Shown: one piece after another, positions 53,932 through 64,000 of the stretch
Layout of the letters: every line of letters starts with the position of its first letter
How positions within the stretch are numbered: the stretch's first letter is position 1
Origin: Sternotherus odoratus
Lineage: Eukaryota; Chordata; Testudines; Kinosternidae
Length of the DNA stretch: 64,000 bases
Direction: 5' to 3'
Assembly (NCBI GenBank): GCA_032164245.1
Contig: JAVMKO010000009.1
Span: forward strand, 78,253,212 to 78,317,211
Translations under genes and position numbers: made by a program
The notes under the pieces: model-generated
Seen by the model: the letters and a program-made list of their open reading frames with translations, nothing else
What the model was told of the DNA's origin: nothing
Database searches by the model: none

Positions 53932-55199
53932 CTGACTTGGTCTAAAGCAGAACTGGTGAATATTACATGATATAGTTCACAATCATTCATATGAATACAA
54001 ACTGGCTTTGCCTCAGTAGTATTCACAATCCTTTTCAATTCCAGCAAATGTCCACATCTCTAGTTCACACCAATTTTTATGGAAAGAAATGATATTGTAC
54101 GCATTTCTGTGAATATGTATTTTAACAAAAGTTTGAACTGGAAATAATTTATGAAATCCCTCTCTGTTGTCATCCAATCAGGAAACCAAACTGTATCGTG
54201 AAAGTTAGGTGGTAGACTCACAACTCGAATAGCTAAAATAAGGGGGTGGAATATGTTCACACAAAATATTTTGAATGTCGAACAAATCTATGTAAAAAGT
54301 CTATTTATGGCTAATTAGTAAATGGAAATATAGTTAGTTTTTTTTAATTCTTTTTCCTGCCCTAATCTACAGATTGTTGTAATGGGGGCCATATAAGAAT
54401 CTAAGATAGAGGGATGTCACAAGAAAAGTTCTTCAATGCCTTGCTTTTCTGAATTACAAAAAACTATTTTGGGTTTTAAGGAAGGAGCGTAGTTTGTACT
54501 TTAATGAAATACACAATAATAAACAGCCAATATGTTTCCTCACTGAGCTGGAATCTGAGTTCTTCAAATACATTATTTTTGAACATATTTAAATAGGAGA
54601 GGCAATTTCTATGACTGGTATGAATTGTTGTTATTTGCACAGTTCCATGGGAGGCTAGGTGCTTTAATGAGTTTCAGTGCCATTCAGCGTTCACCAGCAT
54701 TTTATCACAGTCCCAGGGGATTGTACTGAAATGTGGTTTCAACCCAGCAAGGTTTTTGAAAGCAATGATCCTGTGTTAACACAAAGCCCAGTATCCATTT
54801 CTGCCCTATGACTCTCTGCAGTCTTTCTCCAGAGTTGCATGCAATCTTTACAGAACTTTTTTTCTAAGAAAAGTGCCTCTCCATTTTTTAATTGTCCTTT
54901 GTCAGAATAAAATGTCCCCCTCCCCCACATGTTTTACATTTCGTTTTGCAGGCATTATATTTTTTGTTTTTTGGCTGTTCGTTTGCTCTTTGCATCATAA
55001 TGGGAATCTTTCTTTTATTTTGCACTGGATAATTTGCCTGTATGAGACTGTATTCGTATTTTATATTTTCATGACGGTCACCATAAAAGGTCACATATGG
55101 TGTAGCATTATTCCATCAGAATATGCTCGTTCATTAATGTTTTCTCATTAAATATGTAGATTATCAACAGACTTGAGAAACTCGGAAACATTTCCAGTT
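53932..55199. other. AT-rich non-coding DNA with a MIR tail
   Basis: A MIR 3' scrap lies at 54368-54415 (tgtaatgggggccatataag). No gene recognised. Confidence 0.4.
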
Positions 55200-55460
55200 T
55201 AGCTCTTAATTTTAAAATGTCCATAAGTCTGTTTTAATTTTTTAATGATGCATGGCATTTTAATTCTGTAAGAAGGGCATCAATCACTTTTAAAGGCTCT
55301 TGCGTGGTGATCGCAGCCAGTACATATACTAATTACTACTAGTGGGAGCTCTCCCCACGTCCAGGGCCTGCCCAGCATGATAAATGCTCATTAAGGCCAG
55401 CCTGAATGGATTTTAAATGAAGTGATTCATTTTAAAATCAATTAGTGCGGTTTGCACATA
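55200..55460. promoter_or_regulatory. Candidate conserved non-coding element
   Basis: Repeat-free, AT-rich block with several homeodomain-like words: 'tactaattactactag', 'gataaatgctcattaagg' and 'aaaatcaattagtgc'. No open frame. Conservation cannot be measured from one sequence; this is a hint from composition only. Confidence 0.25.
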
Positions 55461-56586
55461 TTTCGTTCATAACAGCCTGCACTTTTATACAGGGAATGCA
55501 TGTTTTCATTGGGTGACATGCACCCTCCCCCCTTAACATCCACAGAAATGAATGAGGGTGGAGAGATATCAGCTCCTTAAGGTGGTGGTCTGTGACTTGC
55601 TGGATTGGAGCACTGGTGCTTGACTTGTGGAGCATACCGTGCCTCTTCTCATAGTATTTCCCTGCTCTTTTATTTTGTAAATTGCCAAGAAAAGCAACGC
55701 TCTACAATAATACTAATAATGATTAATAACTAATCATGTCAAAGAACTTTGCAAAGCAAGACTATTGGCACAGACTATTAATGTGTTTTATGCAGCTATT
55801 AAAAAAGCCTATGGAGAAGTGGACTGTTCATATACATATGTTCATAAAATATGCTGTGTGTGTGTCTGTATGCATGACCTTCTTATATTGGGAAATGTGA
55901 GGAGATGATTTCATACTAAGATCCATTTCCAGGACTGAGGGCTGGGAGTCTCTTCTATGCATCTTCTGATTTTGTAGAACGTGTTTTCAATTGGTCTGTT
56001 GTCTCCAACACTGAGTCCTAATAACCCCGTCCTAGGTCCTGATTCTCCAATGACATCATTTTCTGACATTGTATTTTGTTACTGTGTGTCTGTAACTCAA
56101 AAGGAATTTCTCCCTTTGATGGGTGGGTTTCCTAGAGACAGGGAGTAGGGTAGATTCTTGCCAGTTGCTGGCAACAGTTCCTTTTATTTTTGGTTATATC
56201 CCCATCTGTATGCTATTTGGAAACAATAATGCACATCTGCATTGGACTCTAAGTGACAACGTTTCATGCGTCAAGTGAATAACAAAGTCCCTGGTGTTGA
56301 GAATGAACAGTTTTTTTGCTTGGACAGTACAACATACTACAGGGCAGAGTGCAATGCAAAATTTGGTACTGTGTAAATTATAGTGGCGTGCCATCCTGGC
56401 CTACATAACATTGGGAGAATGTACAAAGATGTTTTTAACTTCTACCCCACCAAAAAACCTTTTTAAGCTTTGAACGAAGTACTGGCTTCTCATTTTCCAC
56501 TATAATAAAGCACCTTCCTGGGTAACTCTCACTTTCTCTGACACCTGATCTCTCCGTAGGAGGTCTTTATTACAATAAATCTGTGG
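55461..56586. other. Non-coding DNA, nothing recognised
   Basis: No recognised repeat or gene. Confidence 0.4.
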
Positions 56587-56680
56587 GTGAGATTGTGGCC
56601 TGCGTTGTGCTGGAGGTCAGACTAGATGATCATAATGGTCCCTTCTGGCCTTAATATCAGTGAGTCTATAGTATAGTAAA
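56587..56680 (+). repeat. CR1-like 3' tail
   Basis: 'gtggcctgcgttgtgctgga', 'ggtcagactagatgatcata' and 'atggtcccttctggcctta', then 'gagtctatag', a variant of the CR1 terminal tail. Confidence 0.7.
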
Positions 56681-57514
56681 GGCACAGAGCAAATTTGCCT
56701 GAATAAGCTGATAACCAAACGTCGCCTATATGTTCAATTGATAGTTTTGGCGTCTCCTCTTTTGGACACTGGGTCTGCTGCTGCACGTCCTTAAGTCTCT
56801 CCTTTCAGAGCATGTTGTTTCAAGTTGAAGTGAAAGGAAAGTCACACACTGTAACTCAAGGAAAATGAGAAATATATATTATCTGTGTAGTTCATAAGAT
56901 CGACTTGGCCTGTACGGGAGCACAGGAAAAGTAGGAAGACTACTAGGTACAGAGCACTTAACGTAATGGAAAATCTTGGGGAGAGTGAACATGATCTATT
57001 TTTTGTATCAGCTGGAAGAGCAGTTTCAATTCTGCTCACGTCTGACCAGGCAATCTTTCCCCTGATATATTCATTTTGAAGATAGGCTGGGATGCCAGAA
57101 TGGAGGATTTTCCAGCATTATGTAAAAGGAATAGAACTGACTGTTTGACCAGTGGTCCACTTATCTGTAGCAGTTTGAACATAGTACTAATTACCAGTCC
57201 CCTTCTTCCTCCCGTTCACTAGTCTAGATAATACTATCTATTATAGAACGAAATTCATCCTGGAGTTGCAGCCACTTACACAACTACTGAATGCGCCTTT
57301 TCTCTCTGTGGAGGTAAGCACACACCAAAAAAGAGTTGCACCATCCATGGGGGAAAAAGATAAGGTAAATGTTTGATTAGTCTTTGAGCAAACTGAAAAC
57401 ACAGTTCTTTGCTGGTATTTTGGGAAATTAGTTTCAAGTGGAAGAAAGTTGAATGTCAACGACATATGTGGAGGACCTTTGTACCCATTATGAGTGGAAA
57501 TTATCATCCTTTAC
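56681..57514. other. Non-coding DNA, nothing recognised
   Basis: No recognised repeat or gene. Confidence 0.4.
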
Positions 57515-57652
57515 CAAGAATCAGAAAGGTAGCCATGTTAGTCTGGAATAGCAGAGGTAACAAAGAGTCCTGTGGCACCTTAAAGATTAACTAAAGTATT
57601 GAAGCATAAGCTTTCGTGGGCTAATACCCACTTCGTCGGATGCAAGCAGTGG
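57515..57652 (-). repeat. Penelope-like terminal fragment with hammerhead-like fold
   Basis: On the minus strand: CCGACGA (57639-57633), a stem GTGGGT/GCCCAC with an ATTA loop, GAAA (57615-57612), then GC-TTAT-GC. Downstream on that strand are 'gttaatctttaaggtgccac', 'aggactctttgttacc' and 'gactaacatggctacc', the longest preserved copy of this block in the window. Confidence 0.65.
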
Positions 57653-58316
57653 AAGTGTCCAGGGGCCTTTACCAGTGGATGTTGTCTGGAAAGAATTAAG
57701 TATAACAAACAAACAGGTAACCCAAGCCTGGAAACGAACATGAAAACCAAATGCAATGTGTAGCCTGTATTTCTGACCCTTACATGTGGTTTCACTACTC
57801 TTCTTCTTTTGTACTATCGTGCTTCCTTAAAACTCAACAGCCACCGCTTCAGATGCTTTGAATGGAATTGTCAGAGAACGATCTGAAACAACAAGAGTAA
57901 ATTATTCAATAGAAGGAGAGAGTTATCCACACTACTGATAATTCTTTCCCTTTCATTCTGGCACAGGCCCTGATTCAGCAAAGTAGTTATTTGCAGGCTA
58001 AAATCAGTGGAACTTAAACATAGGCTTGAATGCTTGGCTGAAGAGATGGATTTAAGGACCTGCTTAGAGTGAAGTGGTCTGTATTGCCAACCTCAAGTGT
58101 TCAAAAACCATAAGATTTCTTCTTAAAATTCATTTGGGTTTTTTTATTCTGAGTCTTAAAAGGTCACATTTTCAGGCCTTTTCCACAAACATAAGGGCTA
58201 GAACTTATTTTTGATTAATAACAAAAACTGAGATTCCCATGTAATTCCGTGATTCCAGGGATTAGGGTGAATATTCATGTTTACAAGTTTAAAATTTGCT
58301 TTGGATTAATATTCTC
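57653..58316. other. Non-coding DNA with one palindromic repeat
   Basis: Short palindromic unit at about 57965-58060 (aggccctgattcagcaaagt). Nothing else recognised. Confidence 0.4.
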
Positions 58317-58319
58317 TAA

Positions 58320-58577
58320 GGGTACATCTCTACTACCCGCAGGATTGGCAGGTAGTGTTCGATGTATTGGGGATCAATTTATCGCGTCTCATCTAGACAC
58401 AATAAATTGATCCCCGAACATGCTCTCCAGCTCCACAAGAGGAGTAAGCGGAGTCAATGGGGGAGCCGCCACGGTCGACTCACCACCGTGAGGATGGCCA
58501 GGTAAGTCAAACTAACATACTTCGACTAGCTGAAGTTGCGTATCTTACTTCGAAACCCTCCCCCCGCAGTGTAGCCC
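58320..58577. mobile_element. PIF/Harbinger-like MITE (type A), reverse, TAA duplication
   Basis: Exact TAA on both sides (58317-58319, 58578-58580). Left GGGTACATCTCTACTACCCG, right 'cgcagtgtagccc'. Blocks run in the reverse order to 49669-49966: 'gatcaatttatcgcgtctca' with its inverse 'agacacaataaattgatc', then 'gtcgactcaccaccgtg' and 'gctgaagttgcgtatctt'. Confidence 0.8.
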
Positions 58578-58580
58578 TAA

Positions 58581-60117
58581 GATTTGCTGTTGCCACAAAC
58601 ACTCCTTCCATTCGAACTCATTTAGTAGAATACTGGCAGAAAGGAGACAGAGAGAGGCATAAATGCAGATAGTCATTTAATAATATTTATAGTTTTTGAC
58701 CATAGCCAGCTGGAGCTATGGATTTTGGCTCAAAAAACTATTGAGCATTTAGTACTGATTTAGGTAGGGCCAGCTTTTACATGGGTCACATGACCTCTGT
58801 CTCGTGACTAGTGTTCAAATGGTTTCTTTGGGCTTACATACAATGCAAACTGGGCTGTTCGTGACTGATTCCCAGCAAGCCAGAAAAGTAAGTTTTTCCA
58901 GATACTTGGTTTAAAAATGATTTATTTTATTTTGTTTTGTTTATATAGTGCCTTGCTGTACTTTGTCCTTGGCACCTTGCAAGTGAGCTTTGGATGAAAT
59001 TGCAGCAGCATTAGAAATCAAACGCCAGGTTGGTTTGAAAAGAGGTCTTTTCTTTGACAAAGACTGAGAAAATTCAAAGGCAGAAACTACAAGGATGGTA
59101 ACTTAGTGTAACTGTAAAAGTAGCTGCATTTTATTTAACAATAAGCATTCCTTTCAGCAATGGACATGACGCCTGATGAGAAATGAGCTATCTTCATTAT
59201 CAAATTTCCCACCAGTTCACATGTCAAGTCCTTCATACAACTGTAAGTTCTATCCAGTGACTATCACTGACTCACTGTCATTTCGATTGTATCAGCTCCT
59301 TTTGATCTAACTGCGCTACAGTAACATTGAAAAGAGAAGGTACAATATACACCATGTAGGATAAGTTGGCAATACATTTCATTTATTCGGCATCTTTCTG
59401 TGCCTGGTAGCACCACTTACTATTAAGGTTGTCCTCTAATATAGACCCTTTTTTTCAGTGGTTGATAACTTTGCAAAATTTTAACGGTTTGGGCTAAAAT
59501 CTCCATGCCGAATGTCTGCTATTTACTTTGTAAATAAACAAGATTGCATCAAAGGTACCCGACTCCATCATCTGTTTCTCTTTCTGACTGGAACAATCTG
59601 CAGGCCTCTAACTTTTTGGCTAGTTGCTTGGCCCCAAAGGGGGTAATACTAGTAGCACTGGCTGCTTTGTCAACCATAACTCATCAACAAACCCACACAA
59701 TCTGTACCCTAACAACGTGTACCTTCCCCATATGTTCACAAATAAAGGTGGGGTTTGCTTGGAGTATATCCAGAAGGTTAATATTAATTAAAGTACAAAA
59801 GTGGGTTGAATGGGCACTATGTAGATCACAAAATTCCGCAGTTTAGGAGAAGCTAAAAGCAGCGGAGAGCTATCCTCGCCCTGTAAAATGAGTGTGTATT
59901 CAGTGTGACAGATATTTGATACCCAGTATTCCAGTTTCAAGCACTGTTGGTTGATTGTGACAGGCTTGTAGTATCTTTTCTATTCCCTGATTGGCTGAGT
60001 GTAATTTAAAAACAGGGAGCTATCCTTGGCTTGTGATTCACAAATACATCCTAGACCCTATCACGGTTGCCCCTGTTACATTACTCAGCTATATCATATT
60101 GAAACTGTCTATAACTT
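58581..60117. other. Non-coding DNA, nothing recognised
   Basis: A 100-codon frame at 59544-59846 has no recognised motif. No repeats identified. Confidence 0.4.
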
Positions 60118-60232
60118 TCCGATGAAGTGGGCTATAGCCCACGGAAGCTTATGCTGAAATAAACTGGTTAATCTCTAAGGTGCTACAAGCCTGCCTCATT
60201 TTATTTACGGATCCAGACTAACATGGCTGCTA
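60118..60232 (+). repeat. Penelope-like terminal fragment with hammerhead-like fold
   Basis: CCGATGA (60119-60125), the perfect stem palindrome GTGGGCTATAGCCCAC (60127-60142), GGAA in place of GAAA (60143-60146), then GC-TTAT-GC (60147-60154). It continues 'ggttaatctctaaggtgcta' and 'ccagactaacatggctgc'. Same family as 7219 and 57515. Confidence 0.65.
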
Positions 60233-61416
60233 ATCTTAAACCTATAACTTTCCTGTGGACCATACAGTTCACTACAGCTTGGGAAATAAAGAGGAAGTTT
60301 ATTCAAACAGTTTTGCAAATTCTGAATTGCTTTTGGATTCAGTCTTGCCCATTCCACTTCTTGTTTGTTTCTCCAGGAGCATTCCTGTGGATGGGTTTAG
60401 TGTGCATGAATGTTTGGGAATGGCTGTTCTTAGTGTGGGAATATTGTATTGACTTGCAAGTGTGAACGTGGACATGAGTTATTTGTGCTGTAAGTGCTCA
60501 CCTGCTGCCAATAATGTTTGCCACCTTCCAAAGGAGCAGAAGTAGTACCATGTTAACCACACTCCATACATGGAAAATAGTTGAAGCGGATAAGTTGCTA
60601 ACAGCATAGAAGTGGTAATGTCTGCATGAAATGTCTGAACAGTTTCAAATAACAAACAGATGAATAAGAGCCAATATCTGTGAATGACCCAAGAACGATA
60701 ATATGGGGTAAATTCATTAGCTAAATGGTTACATACAAATGTTTGATCTGATGTGCTCTGCAGTAAAATGCTGAAGAGAGGATTCAGTGATTTGATTAGG
60801 GAGCAAGGAACCTAGAGTGGCCGCATGCTGGCCTGGAGTCCTAGATATCAAAAGGGTGCAAAGAAACATAGATTCACTGGACCAAATTCCACATTCAGTT
60901 ACAAACCCAGCGAGGTTGCCCTTGAGAAATTGGGGACAGATTCTGTCTGACTAGGTTCTGTGTATTTCTTATGTTTTCTCAGTGAGGTTCTCAGCACTGC
61001 CAGTGAGGTGATTTAGAGCAATTGCAGAAAATAATAAAAGATACCAATTTTGAACACCATTCAGTAGACGCAGTTAAAGGTCTAATGAAACTTGGATCTA
61101 TAACTTGAGTAGACTTCCCCCCCCCTTCCAAAAAATCATCTTGCTGAAGCCAGATGGGTGTGTTATTCAGCTGTGATGCACTGAAAACCCTGGTCTTAAA
61201 ATCCACAATCAACCTTTGAAAAAAATCTCTTGAATATACTAAATTGCTATGATTGGTGCAGTTGATTATTTCAAATAGTGATACGGTTTAGCCGAAGGAT
61301 TTAGAGACAAAGGTAAATAATCACTAAAGGTATTTTCTGTTTGGAGGGGGAGGAAGGCATCTCACTCTTTAAAACTATGGTATGATGGGAACTTAATTAG
61401 ATCTGACAGATTCTGA
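60233..61416. other. Non-coding DNA, nothing recognised
   Basis: Overlapping frames of 65-80 codons at 60223-60465 without motifs. Confidence 0.4.
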
Positions 61417-61682
61417 GGGTACAGCTACACTGCAAAGAACACCCACGGCTGGCTCATATCAGCTGTCTTGGGCTCATGGGGCTTGAGACGCAGGGATGTA
61501 AAGTTGCAGTGTAGATGTTTGGGCTCTGGCTGGAGCCCAGGCTTTGGGATCTTGAGTTCTGGTTCCGGTCTCAGTTGGAATGTCTACACTTCAGTTTTGT
61601 AGCCCCTAGTCCAAGCTCTGCAAGCCCGGGTCAGCTGACACAGGCCAGCTACGGGTGTTCTGTTGCAGCGTAGACATATCCC
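61417..61682. mobile_element. MITE, type B
   Basis: Left GGGTACAGCTACACTGCAAA, right 'gcagcgtagacatatccc' in inverse orientation. Inner pairs: 'gaacacccacggctggct' with 'ggccagctacgggtgttc', and 'gcagtgtagatgtttgggct' with 'tggaatgtctacacttcag'. So it is an inverted repeat at two levels. Confidence 0.75.
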
Positions 61683-62748
61683 GAGGCTTTCAGCATCCAG
61701 TTTTAACCAAACTGACCTCAAACAATTGTAGGCAATGGTTCTTTTCAGTAGTTTACAGTTCTTTTGTTGTCGCCTTTTCCCAAAGTGCCTCTTGGTGACC
61801 GCAAAATGTTTTTAAAGAGCCAGGGACATAGTGAATCAGACATCTTTGATTTGGGAGCCCCAAAGATGTGACTTCCACAGTAGTGTTAACTTTATTTTCA
61901 ATTCTGATTTGCTGATTATTTTTCTATTCATTCAGCTGTGTGTTAGAGATAAAGCTATAAGTTTGGTGACCATTACTGGGTATAAAGGTCCCACTGACTA
62001 CTTGCATCTGGATGATTAGTTGAGTCCACAGTGTAGTTCTTACTTAAACTCATTGAGTGAGCGGTGGGCCCATTTCCACCAAGTTACTTTTATTAGAAGT
62101 TTCACAGAAATCCAGTTGCACATGAGAGATGTGACCAGTTCCCATAAGCTATAGATGTGTGTGAGACACTGAAGGGTGAAGCTGGAATCCGTCTCCTCTC
62201 AGGTCTTTATGACGATATAGCAGGACATACTGGTTCTAGTGGGATTGGATATCTGCTTCTTTACATATCTCAAAGAGGTGGAATTATAGAATCCAGCTCC
62301 GTGCCTTTTACCGTCTTGATCTTCACATGAGAATTTGGCAACTGAGTAGCTGCTAATGATCTTCTCTCTCCAGCAGGTAAAACGTTGTCACAGTTTTTCT
62401 GATCTGATTTCAGTTTCTCATTGATTGATTTCTTCTGGGAAAGCTCAGGGGTAGCTGATCCCTTCTAGCCGTCTGGGTACATTGACTTATTGCCTGTCAC
62501 AGAGAGAACCTGGGCTTCTGTTTCAAAGTGTAGTGTACCTAAAACCCAGGACATAGGCCTGTAAATCGGTTTTTCTTATTCATTTTTATTGAATTTACAC
62601 AAGTATTCGGAGTATCATAAAATGTAGCCAATTATTGTTCATATTTATCATGCACCATTAGCAGCAGCCACATACGTACTAGTTCCCATTTCCCAGCCAA
62701 ACCCACCTCTTCAAGAATACAAGGAAACTGAGAGAAAGCAAAGCATAC
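61683..62748. other. Non-coding DNA, nothing recognised
   Basis: No recognised repeat or gene. Confidence 0.4.
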
Positions 62749-62756
62749 CTTGATAA

Positions 62757-63524
62757 CAGGGTTGCCAACTTTCTAATCACACAAAGCCAAACACCCTAAC
62801 CCCGCCCCTTCCCTGAGCCCCACCCCTTTCCTGAGGTCCCACCCCTTGCTCACCGCATTCCCCCTCCCTCAGTGGCTCGCTCTCCTCCACTTTCACTGGG
62901 CTGGGGCGGGGGGTTAGGGAGTGGGAGGGGTTGAGGGCTCCGTCTGAGAGTGCGGGCTCTGGGGTGGGACTGGGGATGCGGGGTTCAGGGTGTGGGAGGG
63001 GGCTACAGGTTGAGGCAGGGGTTTGGGGTACAGGAGGGGGCTCCAAGTTTAGGGGGGGGACTCAGGGCTGGGGAAGGGGTTTGGGATGTGGGCTTACTTC
63101 AGGCGGCTCCCAGTCAGTGGTGCAGTTGGGCTAAGGCAGGCTCCCTGCCTGTCCTGGCACTGCTCTGCGCCCCGGAAGCAGCAGCAGATCCGACTCTTGG
63201 GTGGGACGCAAAGAGGCACTGCACGCTGCTTTCCCCTGCAAGCATCACCCCCCCCAGCTCCCACTGGCCGTGGTTCTCAGCCAGTGGGAGTGCGGAGCTG
63301 CTGCTCAGCGTGTGGAGCCCTATGGTCTCCCTGCCTAGGAGCCGGACCTGCTGGATGCTTTTGGTGCACACCGCTGTGCTAGGACAGGTAGGGACTAGCC
63401 TGCCTTAGACCTGCAGCACTGCCAACCAGACTTTTAACAGCCCAGTTGGCGGTGCTGACCCAGAGCGATCAGGGTCCTTTTCTGACTGGGCATTCCGGTC
63501 AAAAACTGGACACCTGACAACCTA
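62757..63524. mobile_element. GC-rich non-autonomous hAT-like element, 768 bp
   Basis: Exact 8 bp duplication CTTGATAA at 62749-62756 and 63525-63532. Left end CAGGGTTGCCAACTTT, right end 'cacctgacaaccta' (inverse TAGGTTGTC). The interior contains a G-rich degenerate array (62900-63080) and GC-rich unique text. Frames of up to 152 codons inside are compositional and lack motifs. Confidence 0.8.
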
Positions 63525-63550
63525 CTTGATAATATTTTCTTGCTACTCAA

Positions 63551-63578
63551 CCTTTTTTTTTTTTTTTTTTTTTTTTTT
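63551..63578. repeat. Poly-T tract
   Basis: About 28 consecutive T residues shortly after the right end of the hAT element's duplication. Could be the A-tail of a minus-strand retrocopy, but no body is recognised on its left or right. Confidence 0.9.
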
Positions 63579-63816
63579 AACCTGCCAGTTTATCTTTATA
63601 CTGAACAATCCGCAGGAACAAAAAGGTTGCAGAAAGCAACCCAGTGTCATCAAAAGATTCAGATCTGTCTCATATGCTATAGATCAACTTTTTTGCATTT
63701 GACAATGATGCTACCCATTCTGACCTTGAAGGCTTCTAGGGAGTTAGAATTATTTGTGGTGTCTATCAAGATTTTCTGAATCGAGAAGAAATTAGAATAG
63801 AAGACATTATTTTATT

Positions 63817-63892
63817 GTATGTGTGTGTGTGTATATGTATATGTGTATATGTATATGTGTATATGTATATATATGTGTATATGTATATATAT

Positions 63893-63954
<62 letters not shown>

Positions 63955-64000
63955 ATATATATACATATACACATATATATATATATACATATACACATAT
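63817..64000. repeat. Compound (TG)n/(TA)n microsatellite at window edge
   Basis: Starts as tgtgtgtgtgtg, then mixes tatatg, tgtata and long TA runs, then acatat toward the edge. It continues beyond the window. The open frames encoding YIYIY peptides on the minus strand are artefacts. Confidence 0.95.

Noticed and set aside
62950..63408. 152-codon plus-strand open frame
   Set aside because: Inside the hAT element with exact CTTGATAA duplication; G-rich composition explains the open frame.
63766..63998. YIYIY peptide frames
   Set aside because: Translation of a TA/TG microsatellite.

Overview
This 64 kb window looks like non-coding vertebrate genomic DNA, most likely from a turtle. The evidence is the repeat content: two SINEs with a tRNA-derived head and a CR1-like tail (the Cry/Cryptodira SINE architecture), many CR1 LINE 3' ends, degraded MIR elements, Penelope-like elements (PLEs), and many non-autonomous hAT, PIF/Harbinger-like and TA-flanked (mariner/pogo-like) transposons. 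The identification rests on repeat structure recognised by eye, so another CR1-rich sauropsid such as a crocodilian is not excluded. I found no convincing exon of a host protein-coding gene, no tRNA or rRNA gene, no CRISPR and no prokaryotic operon. Nearly every long open frame lies inside a transposon, a GC-rich repeat or a simple repeat.

Layout. 1-9 kb: mostly unidentified AT-rich DNA with PLE pieces (958-1045, 4336-5010, 7219-7312), MITEs (3915-4161, 6014-6284, 7585-7781, 8932-9230) and degraded CR1 ends. 12-14 kb: the best preserved CR1 LINE, with 141 codons of the ORF2 C-terminus on the minus strand, and a 277 bp hAT element. 17-23 kb: MIR pieces, a 1.2 kb LTR-like repeat holding a newly expanded 21 bp minisatellite, a Cry SINE, and a solo LTR of an endogenous retrovirus with a 6 bp target duplication. 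24.7-29 kb: a CR1 3' end split by a GC-rich hAT element, a hairpin MITE, a perfect 18 bp stem-loop and a second GC-rich hAT element. 30-46 kb: Harbinger-like MITEs, a MIR, a palindromic hAT MITE, a minus-strand Cry SINE with a triplicated head, and a perfect 39 bp palindrome at 36602. 46-64 kb: more MITEs, a cluster of tandem repeats at 50.7-52.1 kb, a TA-flanked MITE, CR1 tails, PLE termini with hammerhead-like folds, a 768 bp hAT element and a long TA/TG microsatellite at the right edge.

The features do not work together as a pathway. The biology is layered transposition. The points most worth a second look are the hammerhead-ribozyme-like cores in PLE copies, two nearly undecayed hairpins, the minisatellite that arose inside one repeat copy, the preserved target-site duplications that date insertions relative to each other, and a few repeat-free AT-rich stretches that could be conserved regulatory DNA.
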